From Circinella minor (taxonomy: Eukaryota > Mucoromycota > Mucoromycetes > Mucorales > Lichtheimiaceae), in assembly GCA_016758965.1 (NCBI GenBank), contig JAEPRB010000216.1, positions 1 to 64,000 on the forward strand: a DNA stretch of 64,000 bases. Reading direction: 5' to 3'. Positions 25,042-37,719 of this stretch are shown here, piece after piece. Position 1 is the stretch's first letter; every line of letters begins with the position of its first letter. A program made the position numbers and the translations under genes. The notes below the pieces were generated by a model. The model was not told the origin of the DNA and searched no databases. It was given only the letters and a program-made list of their open reading frames with translations.

Positions 25042-26312
25042 ATGCCTGAATCACCACCAAAACCATGGGAACAAGCTCAAGGAACATCGTCTGCGACATC
25101 AGCTTTATCTTCAACAACGCAAGCTATAACGAGTCCATCAACAGCAACGAATGCTATTAGTTCTAATATGAATGATGCACCCACAGTTCCTGGTCGACCA
25201 TCAACAATGAGTGGTACTGCTGGTTATGGAGGAAGTAAGTGTTTTTTGACAAAAGTCCAAAAAAGAAAGAAAAAAAAAAGTTTTTTTATAAATAGTATAC
25301 TAATGGACCTGAGTTAATTCAAATATAAATATTAGTGGGGGGTACTACTGGTTATGGTGGTCTTGGTTCCTCTTATGGTAGTGGTTATGGTGGATATAGT
25401 ACAAGTGGTTATGGATCTTCTTATGGAGGATATGGTGGAATGAATCGTTTCGGTTCCAGTATGTATGGCTCATCCTATGGTGGTTATGGCGGTTATGGTT
25501 CTTCCATGTATGGTGGTGGATATGGTGGTTATGGTTCCTCTATGTATGGTGGTGGATATAATCGATTTGGAGGTGGCATGTATGGTGCTGGTGGAGCAGG
25601 AGATGAATTTTCAATGCAACAACGTATGGAATCAAGTACACGAGCTACATTTGATGTTATTCAACAAATTGTAGGTGCTTTTGGTGGATTTGCACAAATG
25701 TTGGATTCAACATTTATGGCCACTTATTCAAGTTTTATGGCTATGGTCGGTGTTGCAGAACAGTTTGGTAATTTACAAAGTTATCTTGGTAACTTATTTA
25801 GTATTTATGCATGGATTCGATGGTTTAAACGATTATTTTATCGATTAAGAGGAAAAGAAATTCCACCTGAATTATTGGAACCCACTCCACCTGAACAACA
25901 ACAAGGAGAAGAAGGTCAACAATTACAATTAGAAGGTTCTGAAGGGGATCAACAAAGACAACAAACAAAACCAAAACGACGATCTATTTTATATATTTTG
26001 GCATTATTTGTTGGATTACCTTATGCTGTATATAAATTAGTAATGGCAGCAAGAGAATATCATCAAAGACGTATGATAACAATGCATGGTGGAGGAGAAT
26101 TAGCAACAGCCATGTATGATTTTATTGCAGAAGGTCCAATGGAAATAAATCTTAGACAAGGTGATCAAATTCATATTTTATCTAAAGTAGATCCAACAAC
26201 AGGACATCCAAGTGATTGGTGGCAAGGTCGTTTACCTAATGGTGCAACAGGCATATTTCCTGCTAATTATGTTACTGTACAACCTCATGATTTTTCTAGA
26301 AAGATGCGATGA
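25042..26312 (+). CDS. PEX13: Peroxisomal import docking protein Pex13
   Basis: Two exons, 25042-25234 and 25336-26312 (intron gtaagt..ttag, phase 1), give 389 residues, close to other fungal Pex13 proteins. The N-terminus has PPKPWEQ and VPGRP, typical of the family. Residues ~65-152 are YG-rich (repeated SSYGGYG, SSMYGGGYGGYG). Residues ~165-240 form the conserved membrane-associated helical region (DVIQQIVGAFGGFAQMLDST..YAWIRWFKRL). A hydrophobic segment lies at ~282-300 (ILYILALFVGLPYAVYKL) and a C-terminal SH3 domain at ~319-381 (ALYDF-like AMYDFIAEG, DWWQGRL, GIFPANYV). In known systems Pex13 sits in the peroxisomal membrane with Pex14, binds Pex5 cargo receptor, and its YG region builds the import conduit. 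The first ATG is preceded by a T-rich leader. It converges with the gene ending at 26626. Confidence 0.95.
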
Positions 26313-26625
26313 TAATACCTCTCTTTTTAATTTCTTATCTTCTTGTATATATACAAAAAAAAACAACAACAAAAAATAATAATACAAATAATCTTCCCTT
26401 TCTTTTATATTTGTATGCGCAGGCTCGTCTTTTACTTTCCTATTTTTTTTTAATTTGTTAATACCCCCTCCCCCAACTTTTTATTTATCTCTTTTTCTTG
26501 TTTCCTAACCATCACATTACCCATTCAAAAATAAAGATTATCAAATATATATAAAAAGGGAGTGCAAAAAAAAAAAAAAAAAAAAAGAAAACAAATATAT
26601 TATTATATTATATTTTTTTTTGTTA

Positions 26626-27416
26626 TTATTGTTCTTCATCCGTTTCTTTAGGTAATGCTGATACTAATTGATGTAGTAATTCTTCAGCTGCAGAAGCATT
26701 AGATACCTAAATAAATTTCCATTATAAGCATCATATTATGTTACGGATCCATTGAAACAAATACTTTTTTTTTTTTTTTTTTACCTTTAATGCAAATTTT
26801 CTGAAACGATTTTCAATCTTTCCTTCATTATTTTCTTCTTTTTCAATTAATAAAAATTGTACAAATTTTTCTTGATTAATATCAAATTTCAAATAAGAAA
26901 CCAGTCGAACATTCAAGATAAGACGATAAACAGAATCTGCACGCATAATAACACGTCGTTGTTGATTATTTTTTTTATGTTGTTTAATACGTAATGTGCC
27001 TAAACCACGTTCTTTCCAATTATCGTGTTCCATTTCATATAATTTGGCTCTTGTTTGATATAAAGTATCTTCATTTTCTTCACCTGTAATTACTTCTGTT
27101 GGGGGTTGTTGTAAAGGTTTACTTTTAATTGTATTGTTATTATTGGTATGGATGGTATTCATATCGATGACTGCTGATGGAAGTTCAGGAGATAAAGTAG
27201 CATTACGTTGAGGTGTTGTTGTAGAAGAATGACTTGTATCGTTGTTATTAGTATCGTCTTCAGTATGATGATTTGTATTGGAAAGTTCAGTTGATTCTTT
27301 GGTTTGTGGAGAAGATAAAGAAGTATTTGAATCGTTTGTTGTTGTTGTTGTTGTTGTTGTTGTTTTTGATGCTGCTGCCGCTCGAGCAAAAGAACTAAAT
27401 GAACCGAATGTTGAAG

Positions 27417-27448
<32 letters not shown>

Positions 27449-27608
27449 CTGGTGTTGTTAATTGTAGATGAAGTTGCTAATGATGAAAAAGAAGTAGATG
27501 GTTTTTCTGATGAAGCGAATGCACCAAATCCAGAACCAGAAAATCCACCAAATGTTGGCTAAATCATAATTCCTTATTTGTTAATATCCAAATCATATTA
27601 AAATCTCC

Positions 27609-27658
<50 letters not shown>

Positions 27659-28918
27659 CATTTCTATCTCTATTTATACCTTTTGTGTGGTATGTGTAAC
27701 AGGTGGTGTAGCTGTTTGTTGTAAACTCCAACCTTTTGTACCAAAACCAGAAGTGGCGCCAAAAGTATATTTGGGCTTATCTGTTGGTTCTTGTTCTTTT
27801 TTTGCTTGTTCTTCTTTATCCTCTTCTTCAAATTCTCCCCAATCATCATCGTCATGACTATTACCACCAAAAGCAGCAAATGCATGTTTATTTTTAGATG
27901 ATTTTTCTTCTTCTACTTTTTCTTCTTTATCACCCGATACGAATTGTTCTTGTTGTTGTTGTTGATGTTTAGTAGCTACTGATTGTTCATTTTCTTTAAT
28001 TTCTGTTTCAGCTGGAATAGAATTGTTGCTAATATGTGAATTATCCTCTTTTTGATCTTGATGCATAGCATTATCTTGTTCCTCTTCATCTTGATGCATT
28101 GTAGCATCTTCTGGTTCATTATCAGATGTTGAATTAGATCTATCAGCAGTTGACATATCTTTAAGATTTCGACGAATGGTACGAACAGATGTTGTATTTG
28201 TTGAATCTAAATCTTCTTCATCGATACGTTTACTATTTATATATATATATATATATATATATTCGTTTCAAATTAATTAATTTATTCAATATTTTGTTTT
28301 TCTAATCTAAAATACTTACGACTTTTTAGGAGCGGATGAAGTGGGTTGACTATCTTCTACTTCTTTTTGCTATTATTTTTTTTTTTTTAAAAAAAAAAAA
28401 AGAACATGAGTTCAATCTTGAATAGAAATATATATATTTCTTCGTCATATTGACCCTTTCAGGAACTTACTGTAATCTGAGTAGGTTGGTCTTGAGGTTC
28501 TACAGATTGATCGCGTCCTCTTTTTTTCGTAGATGCTGCATCGTCTATTTAAAAAGAAAAGAAAATAGTTTATTAATCTATGTGTATGTACTATTTATAT
28601 ATATATATATATATATAACTCGCCCATTCTATTTTCTTATTTCGCGTATAGGAAGAAAACCCCAATTTTTTTTTTTTTTTTAAAAAAAAATGACTAGCAT
28701 AAACCTCCCCCACCCTCCCCTTCTTCTATTATCATTATCACAACTTTTTTTTTGCAATTGTGTATTTTTTTTTTTTTTTTTTGGCTAGTCGGAAAGGGAA
28801 CAAAAAAAAAAAAAAAGTATGGGAAAAGTAAATGATAGTTTGTAGGTGTATTGGAAAAGAAAAAGTTTTCTTACTACTTACCAAAATCACTAATAGATTC
28901 GTTGGGTGAAGAAGACAT
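26626..28918 (-). CDS. Ran-binding FG protein, RanBP3/Yrb2/Nup2-like
   Basis: Six exons on the minus strand: 28918-28882, 28544-28471, 28369-28320, 28232-27680, 27558-26785 and 26706-26626. All junctions are GT..AG and in phase, giving 522 residues. The start is MSSSPNESISDF. Basic clusters (STKKRGR at ~43, APKKSKR at ~52) could be nuclear localisation signals. An acidic, Gln-rich stretch follows, then FG motifs (TFGATSGFGTKGW near 220; FGGFSGSGFGAF near 241). Residues ~392-520 are a RanBD1 domain (GEENEDTLYQTRAKLYEM, WKERGLGTLRI, RRVIMRADSVYRLILNV, VQFLLIE). The family binds Ran-GTP and acts in nuclear export or at the pore. The combination and length best fit Yrb2/Hba1/RanBP3, but a short Nup2/Nup50 relative cannot be excluded. 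Confidence 0.9.
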
Positions 28919-28919
28919 T

Positions 28920-29735
28920 ATAGATTCAAACAAAGAAAAATAATAATATTAAAACGAATTGAATCTGTGTTTCTTTTTTTTTTTTAAAAAAAAAGCCAAG
29001 TGTTGAAAGGTTCAAAAAAAAAAAAAAAAAAAAGGTTTACTTGCGAGTTTTTTTTTTTTCTTTTGAGTAAAAAAAAAAAAACTACAAAAGTTGTATATAA
29101 ATCGGAGAAACAAAAGGTTTTTTTTTTTCTCATCTGGCTAAAAAGGTATAATAAAATCCGAATATATAAAAAAAAAAAAAAGAGATTTAGATAAAATAGC
29201 ATAAAAGAGGGTGAAAGGAATACAAAAAGTTTTGTATAGAAAATCATGTGAGAGGGTTACAGAAATCTCTTTAGAATAAAGTAGTCGCTTTTTTTTTAAA
29301 AAAAAAAAAAAAATTATAAAGAAACATTTCAGGAAGGAGTGAAGTAAGGGAGAATGAGAAAACTAAGCAACACCAAAACATATAAGGTAGTAGGACTAAA
29401 TCTTGTTTATCTTTTAATTTATTCTATATATACGTAACAGAGAATATTATGACTAGCAATACAAACATAGTTTACTGGAATATGTCAATAGTTTTGATAA
29501 TTTTTACTAAAGAAACCTAACTATAGTCACTTTAATACATAAGTTGATAACTTATTTATTAATCTTTTATTCATACAGTGATATCATAATATAATCATTG
29601 TTATATAAAAACATAAATGTATACCATATTACAATTTTATTATTGAAAACTTATACATGGGTAGATATATCCTGCTTCAAAGTTGTTGTATGTTTGGTAC
29701 GTAGATTTTTTTTGGCTGTAAATTTACGTTGTGTA
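28920..29735. other. Intergenic, promoter side of the Ran-binding gene
   Basis: Dense poly-A/poly-T tracts (28980-29310) typical of the promoters in this window. Nothing else recognised. Confidence 0.5.
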
Positions 29736-30555
29736 TGTCACCGCTCACTATAACGATACCACCATTCGTGAGACCAAAAGGCCATCGTTATATCGAATAA
29801 TCATTACAACAAGTTCTTGATCTGCGCCATAATCATTGGTGGATAAAGTTCTATCCATTAAATATACTCGACCTTATATATATCTAATATGTCTTGCAAA
29901 AAAAAAAAAAAAAAAAAAAAGAGGAAAGCTCTAAAACATTATATCGTTCATACCATAAATAAGCTATATAAAAATATAACAATTATTTTTTTTTCTTTGT
30001 ACGTACAAGTTTTCTTTATCAAATATGCTTTGACTTATTCTTTCTAATTGAATTACAACCCCCATTAACACATATAATTAATGCGGATGCTTATAAGAAA
30101 ACAAAAACAGCGACTATCGTATTAAGCGTCAAAGACTGTCTATTGTTTATAAAGCCATACAAATTGACATAGGATGAATTTGGGCTTACATAGTGCGCAA
30201 AAAACTAACTCAATTTTTATAAGAAAAAGACCAGAAGCAAGATATCGCTGGGGGGGGGGAGAGGTTTCTTGGAAACGACAGAGGTTTGAAGAAAAATTTG
30301 CTTAAATCCTTAACAAAAACAAGTTTAAGAACTAAAGTTAGAAGACCCTAAAAATGTTCAATACCAAATATTATTTCCTTTTTTAAAATACAAGTATACC
30401 TTTTGTCCACTCGATATAACCATATTTGTGCTGAAACCGTGTCGGATACCTATCCATGATAGCAAAAACAATGATATTTTCCTGCTTCATCTGTCTTGAC
30501 TATCACTCTATTGAAATATCGTTATATCGAATATCGTTATAGTGAGCGGGGAAAG
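29736..30555. mobile_element. MITE, pogo/Tc1-mariner-like, copy 1
   Basis: About 820 bp bounded by imperfect terminal inverted repeats, GTCACCGCTCACTATAACG at the left and its near complement (CGTTATAGTGAGCGG) at the right, with flanking TA as expected of Tc1/mariner-pogo target duplication. Internally it has several palindromic ATATCG/TATAACGA motifs and no transposase frame, so it is non-autonomous. A second copy of almost the same length lies at 41275-42092 in the same orientation. Confidence 0.85.
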
Positions 30556-30585
30556 TATTTCAATAAAAATATAATAAAAAAAGTA

Positions 30586-32820
30586 TATGTGTGCAAGAGT
30601 GCTATCATTTCATACCTTGCAAGAAAGCAAACATTCAACTGTGTGCTCTAACACACCAAGCTCTTCAATTTTTTTTTATCAAGGAAACGAATCTACCTCG
30701 ATCATTCGGTAAATTGGCTTATACACATTACCCATTAAATACAACGTGCAATCATAGCCTATTGTTTAAATTAATATCAAGTGTAAACATCGTTTTCATA
30801 ATACGTATGTTTAATTATATTACCTTGTATAAGCAAACCACATGTTTGGGCATTTGCTATCTTCAATGACTCGAGTGTTTGCATCATTGTTTTTATCTGG
30901 ATGCCAAGTTTTACTCGGTCCTCACATACGTCATCATCAGATGTTCTTCCAGGAGGTTTAATCTCAACGCTGAACAAACATACTGTTCTTTTCCCCGGCT
31001 TAGTTGCTGCCATGAAAACCAGGTTTTATCATGGCATGTACTTCAGTTCCAGGCAGCTTTTTGTTTGCCCTGGCAATAATAATAAGTAATAATAAAAATT
31101 GTTATTATACCGATACCACATCAAGCAAAATACAATAACAAATTTGTACAAGATATATTTACCATTCATGCACCAATCTCTGATCTTCTCCAAATACAAC
31201 ATTTAATAGATCTGACACAGCGTTATACACAAATGTGTCTTCACCAGTTTTTGAGCTAGTGCCAGATAATAACCGAGGCATAACCATCACAGGAATAAAT
31301 TGAATTAGTTCAAGTTCAAGAATATGGTGATTAAATACTTGTGTTTGATGTAAAATATCACCAAACACAAGTAAATCATCATCTTCATTATTCCACGCTT
31401 CAACCATCCATTGGGACGTAGCCCTTTTAGATTCCCGTAGGCTTAGCTTGGTAGTCGGAGTGGTACCTAGTCTATATTATGCATAATTCTGTTGTTAGCT
31501 TCTATTTCAGAATTCACAACCAACAAAATCGAATACACTTAATACTGACCATTTTCAACATTTGTTTCGTCCATACTCCTGCTTTTCCCGACAAATTTAA
31601 TTTCTGTAATGACGGCAATCTACTCCATACCAGTTCATGATTTTCGGACCCAAAACAACGCGTGACCGATTGGTTGATACTTTTTGAAAAAAAGAAGACA
31701 TAGCTTAACGCTCTGCAAAAAAAAAAATGTTAGTTAGATTAATCAATTATATATATATATATATATATACTGTATATTTAAATTAAAAGACCCTTACAAT
31801 TCCCGAAAATCAGGTACATTTGAGCCCTTCTTCATTCTTTTTTCTGAGGAGACACAGATTTGTAATATTTTTTTCAGACCTATTGACTCCTCGAATAATC
31901 CACTACGTAGACAACCATTCAAAGGCAAAATAGTGTTAATAAAAGTTTCATCGAATAAGGCATATAAAAAGTAGCTTTGTACCTTGGCGTTTGAATCTTG
32001 AAGTGCAACAGTTCTTGCAATAGGCTTCACAGTTTTTTTTTTATTCATCTTCTGCTTTTTTGAAGATCGAGAACGATATTCTCCACTTGATACGCTACTA
32101 TCACTGTCTTCATCTTTATCGTAAACTTCTAATGAATCATGCGTACGTTTTGGACTACAAGAAAGTAATGGTTACTATAAGATATTAAGCCTTTCATTGG
32201 CGTTACAACAATCTTAAAATAATACTTACAACGTTGATTCTAACTCCTTTGCTCGTTTTTCAATAGCTAATGCTAAATACTTCGTTACTCCGACCTCTGT
32301 TTGATAATTAGCTACTTTTTCATCAACTGCGGAAACACTAACAATCTCTTTCTTATTCTTCCAGAAATGTGTGTTCATTTTGTCACTAGCTGATTTCTGG
32401 GAATATGACATTGATCAAGCCCGAGGAAAAGAAATCCTAAGGACTAGATAACCCCTTATTTGCCACCGACAAGGGAGATACCAAACAGTTAGCCACACCT
32501 TTTTATAACTTCTACTTGAGAAGTTATTTTTAAAGCGTCTGATAAATAAATATATAAATAAGTATATGTATATCAATTAATTTATCATTATGCACAATCA
32601 TATTATTACGTACTTACGGCTAACGTTCGTTCTAGCAAAGATAACTTCTCAAGAACAAATTTGTTTGTGACATTGGCTTTTTTTTTTTCATATATTTGAT
32701 CTCTTTATGGAGCGAATCATGTGCTTCCGCTTAGGTGGCGCTTGGATGGCTTTTTACATATTCTATATCATAATCTGTTATTTCCCATTGACTGAGATCT
32801 TTATCCCAGTACGAGGCATC
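30586..32820. repeat. Left arm of a ~2.2 kb inverted repeat
   Basis: The reverse complement of this segment matches 38743-40950 almost throughout, including intergenic and intronic parts (for example the ttttttcatatatttgatctc and cttctacttgagaagtta landmarks). The arms are separated by about 6 kb. Each carries one copy of the same gene. Confidence 0.9.
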
Positions 32821-32938
32821 TAAACAGAACGAAAAAGAGTTGGGATTGTTAAACGATTAAAAAGTTATAAACACCTCGTCATTAATACTTACCTTTTTTT
32901 GTTTCTGCTGTTTGACTAGCTTGAGCTTGATTGCGAAG
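30590..32938 (-). pseudogene. Multi-exon gene with E-x-K motif, left inverted-repeat copy
   Basis: Minus-strand exons with consistent GT..AG borders. A start near 32938 (MSSQSSSS, then TAG); about 32820-32630 (DASYWDKDLSQWE..VKSHPSAT, then an in-frame TAG, and KEIKYMKKK); 32411-32227 (MSYSQKSASDKMNTHFWKN); 32156-31800 (basic RSRSSKKQKMNKKK, a probable nuclear signal); about 31710-31550 (RCFGSENHELVWSRLPSL); about 31435-31160 (MVEAWNNEDDDLLVFGD, LLSGTSSKTGEDTF); about 31100-30800 (CLFSVEIKPPGRTSDDD, NAQTCGLLIQG). VEIKPP looks like the E-x-K half of a PD-(D/E)xK nuclease core, which is inference only. A frameshift near 31020, two early stops and loss of the last exon indicate a pseudogene. I recognise no characterised relative. 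Confidence 0.6.
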
Positions 32939-33469
32939 ACATACGTTTTGACAGTTTTATTGTAAAAATAGTAATCAGGGAAAAAAGATGAGCTTTGTCA
33001 GAAGGTACGTAAGGAGCAAAAAAAATAAAATAAAGAGCTTTGATGGCAAGGTAGCAAGAAAGAAAAAGAAAAAGTTTGTTGAAAAGATAAAAAGAGAAAA
33101 AAAATAGCTTTAATGGCAAAATAAATAAGAAAGAAAAAAGAGAGGTTTGCTAATGGGATTGCAAGAAAGAAAAAACGCGTGGGTGGTAGGATAAAAAAAA
33201 AGAAGACAGCAAGTAAGAAGAAAGAGATATGCGAAAATTAGTTTATAAAAAAAGGGGTATGAAAAAGGGGTAAAATATGAAAAAAAGAAAAATAAATAAA
33301 TAGTGTTTTCAATACGTATTTAATAAAAAAGAGAGAAAGAGGTGGAAATAACAGCTATCATACTACTGAAATGTGAGTTGATGAAGATACCAAAAGATCC
33401 GAAACTTGTTAATATTGATAATATAGAGTCTATTATCACATGAATGCCGTTGCATTTTTTTTTTTTTTG

Positions 33470-33790
33470 CTTGATTGACGAACGCCTTAAATGGTGTAGA
33501 TATAGTTTTGTATGGCCATAAATAACTGTGATTTTCAACAAGTTTTATAAGCCAAACATAGTTTCGGATGAAACCGAAATACTAAAGAACACATTTTTCT
33601 GGTCTAAAAGAGTTGCTTCAACAATTTAAAACAGTTTCCACCTTAGAAAACATATCCTGATGAACAGATGATTTTAATCACTTATATACGGTTCGATATT
33701 TTTTACAGCCTTGTGTCTGTTTCTAGTATTTGACTTTGGTAGAGAATGGTGTTGTATATGCTTCCATGTATATCTTCTACCTACGCGTTT
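33470..33790. repeat. Fragment of repeat A (matches about 1240-1550)
   Basis: Shared landmarks: catagtttcggatgaaacc, ataacatatcctgatgaaca-like and the gttccatttt..acagcctt stretch. No ORF of note. Confidence 0.75.
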
Positions 33791-33799
33791 TCCGGATGC

Positions 33800-35100
33800 C
33801 TATTTTTCAGTAGTTTAAATATTTCCTTTTTATTAACCTAACTCATACAATCGCTATATATCAAAAGTATAAATGTATATCGCCATGGATACAATCCCTA
33901 CAACTTTTCACTCGAATAATAGTACTGAAATCATTTTACAGTATGTTTTTTTGTGCTACGTACGTATAGTTATCACTGTATGTATTATTCAATTAATATT
34001 ACGTAACATCATTATTATTCATACAGCATTATATACTATATAGATATTACCAATGATGAGAAGAAACAGTGAGGCTTTATACAGCAATTTAGATGAGCAC
34101 AATTATAATAACAATATATTGTGTTTCAAATACGAGCTTCCCTTTTATACGTAAAAAGGGTAAATATATTTATATTCCAATGTAGAAGAGTAACAATATT
34201 ACTGTATCGTATACTGTAACTAAAACCTTGAAAGATTAGATGAATCCGAGTCATCATAATCAGAGATGTAAATATCTATGATACAGTAATTTCTCTTTAT
34301 CTTATTTATCTCTCAATATTTTTTTTAACTTAGAAGAGGGTTCATTGTGCAAGTCAATAAACTTTAAGTCTAAAATGTATATGGATATTGTAGTTTATTT
34401 ATAGGGCTTTAACATAACAGAATTAAACAAATGTAATTACAAGTACTTTATATTTTATGTAGTTTCTGACGAGCTTCTTATCTACACTATGTTACTAACC
34501 AATAACTGATTTACTTTTACACATACAGTAGCATTTTTTTTTAACTCCTCTTCTTATCCTATTGCACCAGGTAATAAATTTGGTTTGTCATCAAACAGGT
34601 AAATAATTAAAGCTACGTACCAAAATGTGTTTTTCCTTAAGAAATTGAACACCCTGTTATTTTACACTGACTTTTTTTTTTTTTTTTTTGAAAAATATAT
34701 ACTATCCACTCATTTAATCAATTAGTACTTTCTTTTTGCTTTTTTGAATTATAATAAAAAAACATCTGCAAGATATATTAGAAAGATTTACATTAAATTA
34801 GAGTACGCAGCTCTCGTTTGAATAGATACATATTGCAATACGTAAAAAATATATAATATACTATGTACTCATCACAAATCTTTTGTTAAAAATGAAATGG
34901 TACTTATGAGTTACAAGTAGACTATTAAAAGACTTCAAAGTATTACTGCAAATATTTGAAATAGTCGTTCAGAACGAAACTTTATTTGATTAAATTAGCA
35001 TAATAGCTTAAAAATATTATCATCTCAATCAATACATAGCATACGTAGACGTAAATAATCTTTTCACCGTTTATGTTATTTCATTTAAAGACTATATTGA
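33800..35100. other. Intergenic, no supported gene
   Basis: AT-rich, with short ORFs only; contains a weak match (34110-34330) to the 9415/21130 repeat. Confidence 0.5.
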
Positions 35101-35109
35101 TCCACTGGT

Positions 35110-35597
35110 TCATACAGTGCATGATCCAGCACAATGCCAACTTGGACAACATTCTTCATCATTGGTACATTTTACATAATTAAAATCTTGGCTTCTTCCT
35201 TCTGTTGTATAACACCATTCATTCGCTCCAGCAAGAGCGGTCCCTGCTCCTTGACATTCCGACCAGCAATAACCATTATAACACCCGTGTTTACCACATT
35301 GTTGAAAAGCCGAGGTGCTACATTCTGGACAATCTTTTGTAATAAAACAATATTTTTTTTTACGTAAATTTAAAATAAAAGGAACACAACAATATTTTTA
35401 TATTTGAGTAATCATTATGTTAATCTTTAAATATCCATATTCAAATAAGCATAATATACACAGTACGTAAAGTATAAATGTTAAATATTGAGCTCACCAC
35501 GAGAAGCTTGACGCTTAACAGTCGTTTGAGCGATACTAGAGTATGCTGCGGAAAGAACCAGAACGGATGCAAATAACATAATAGTAGAATATTTCAT
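35110..35597 (-). CDS. Small secreted cysteine-rich protein
   Basis: Two exons, 35597-35498 and 35333-35110 (GTGAGC..AAAG, phase 1), give 107 residues. Residues 1-23 are a clear signal peptide (MKYSTIMLFASVLVLSAAYS..A). A KR pair follows at 28-29 (TTVKRQAS), a possible Kex2 site. The mature part has about 13 cysteines in a compact pattern (CPEC, CGKHGC, YCWSEC, EWCY, KCTNDEECC, HCAGSC), so it is probably disulfide-stabilised. The pattern is knottin- or chitin-binding-like in density but matches no family I can name. The gene has its own TATA box and sits alone between repeat blocks. An extracellular role such as effector, antimicrobial or wall protein is inference. Confidence 0.82.
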
Positions 35598-35656
35598 GAT
35601 GTTGTTACTACTGGAAAAGAAAGATGTAGTTAATTTGATAATAAAAAAAATTTAAC

Positions 35657-35665
35657 TTTATATAG
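35657..35665 (-). promoter_or_regulatory. Probable TATA box of the secreted protein gene
   Basis: TATATAAAG on the minus strand, about 60 bp upstream of the ATG at 35597. Confidence 0.55.
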
Positions 35666-36119
35666 CTCTTTTATTAATTTTTTTTGTCCATCCGTATTTA
35701 TAAATTTAGGGTATGTTTCACTTATAACCGCCAGGATTTTACCCCAATTTTAGAGAGCTTCAGAGACATACAAACTAAATATTTTGATTTTTTAAATTCA
35801 TAACATATATTGTTATGCATATTTAAAATATTGATTATGCATTAGCTTCCCAAAAGAAAAAAAAAAGCTGTGACGAAACTGAAACTTGTCAAAGGCAGTT
35901 GCTAAAACTTGATTTTAGCAGGGAGAAGGGGTTTTCTTTAAGGTTCAAAAATATGAATTTATTGGAGATCACTGACAACAGTGATTGTATAGACAGAAAC
36001 AAGACAATACAATATAATACAAGCAAAGACGTTCTACGGCACAAATGGAAAGAGAGGAAAAAGAAGGAAAAGGGGAATTAGCATATGATCGAGAAGATGA
36101 ACTGAACTATAAAATGGGT

Positions 36120-36830
36120 CGTTTTTTTTTTATACGTACTGTATATAGACCAGATCATTTATACTATCAAGAAATAGTATATTTCTTGTTATATGGGAAT
36201 TAAAAGCCACGAACCTTATTTTTCTATCAAGCTTACATAAAGTTTAGCAAATATGAGATGTAAAGTATCTGCCCATGATCATTATCCCCAACAGAAAATT
36301 AATAATAAATAAGCTTTAGTCTTCTTAATTATTACAAAATATTATATATAATTGTTTCATATGTTGAACGCTGTCTGAAACGGTGGATTTACTTCTTTAA
36401 TTCCAGCAATCCTAAAGAGTATGACCTTTCGGGGATGCTTATGCTTATACAACTATTATTGTTATCAATGATTTTGATAAAGTAGCCTTAATATATATCG
36501 ATTTCCCGATTCACTTTGTTACAATGTTTTTATTTATAGACAATGAAAGTATCATCTAATTAATTATATATATAAATCACTCGTATATAGTGGTTTCTCA
36601 CTTAGATATTAATTGGCAACAACAATGAATTACATCTTTTATGTATCCATTACATATGAATTATCAACTCCACATAAAGATTGACCTTAACACTATAATA
36701 TAAAAAGGCAATTAAAATACACAATTTTATATCAATATTGACAAAATATTCATTTTTATATTGTTACATTATTTGTTTGGTCATATAATACATCAGACTA
36801 GATACTTTATTCTGTAATCAATTAATGACT
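36120..36830. repeat. Fragment of repeat A (matches about 500-1180)
   Basis: Landmarks shared with both full copies: accagatcatttatac, gccacgaaccttatttttc, gttgaacgctgtctgaaac and tctgtaatcaattaatg. It overlaps the 3' end of a minus-strand relic gene. Confidence 0.8.
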
Positions 36831-37719
36831 CTTTCTCTTTTGTACTATTGGAGTTGAAGCCAAAAGATAAAGCCATGTCTTTCTTTCTTCCTATTATACA
36901 GCCAGCAAACACATATCGATAAACACATTGATTTGGAGTATAATCGACGAGAGCATTTAGTCTCGAACACATTTCCATGTTTTCACATTTTCTGTCTGGT
37001 TTTTCTTTTTTCAAACCACTGTCATGAGGTTTCAGCAATTGTTGGGCGACCATCATGTAAGTGGGCCAAGACATTGTTGAGTTGAGCACTGTCACACAAG
37101 TCAGTAAAATTGAATAATATTTTTATTGTTAATAAGGACTTTGCTACTTTACCTGTCATAAACCCGAGCACCGCCATGAAAAGTTGCATTTAAGATTCCA
37201 TCAGCGTCAGCAGCAGGAAAATGTTGGCGAGCACCATGTCATTTTTTGATGGTGTGTGGACACAGTGGCTTGGATTAGCCAACAAGTGAGTATTTCTGAT
37301 GATTTGTACAGGTGTTACTCATGACGTTCTTCCATGCGGGAGCGGCACCTCCATTTACCAGAATTCAGAATTGTCAAAATAATGAATATTCCGTTGAATA
37401 ATAACTGTCTCAACTGTCTTTAACAACGTCAGTACGAGCTTGGTTCTCAATAACTCTTTCTTTCATACGACGATCGTGATCAATACTAAGGAGATGGCGA
37501 GTCATATTCTTGTTATTAATTTTTTAACGTTTTACCGCATAGGCATGTTATTGAATTGTATTGAGCTCGTTCTTTATTTCTTTCTCGACGTCTTTGGTTT
37601 CTATCATCTTTTTGCTGTCGTTGTCGTTCTGTTACAGCTTGAATAATAAATCCTTGGACAGGCTTGATTGAATAGCTCATAATAATAATAATAATAGCAA
37701 AGTTATTGACTCGAGTCAA
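36793..37719 (-). pseudogene. Relic of repeat-A gene with zinc-finger-like N-terminus
   Basis: Starts near 37719 with MSYSIKPVQGFIIQ, then a charged RQRQQKDDRNQRRRERNKER stretch and CLCGK. After a frameshift near 37550 comes MTRHLLSIDHDRR, so the original could have been a C-x-C...H-x5-H zinc finger. Further open pieces: near 37260-37155 (HFPAADADGILNATFHGGAR) up to a GTAAAG donor, and 37095-36793 ending with LIDYRIKYLV. That ending matches LVDYRLKYLV in both A repeats. Stops and frameshifts rule out an intact product. The family is unknown; a transposon-encoded protein is plausible. Confidence 0.5.

Noticed and set aside
28984..29247. Phe-rich hydrophobic ORFs near 29.1 kb
   Set aside because: Low-complexity translation of T-runs in the promoter region of the Ran-binding gene.
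35134..35367. Plus-strand open frame opposite the secreted protein
   Set aside because: The minus strand has signal peptide, splice sites and cysteine pattern; the plus frame is its shadow.
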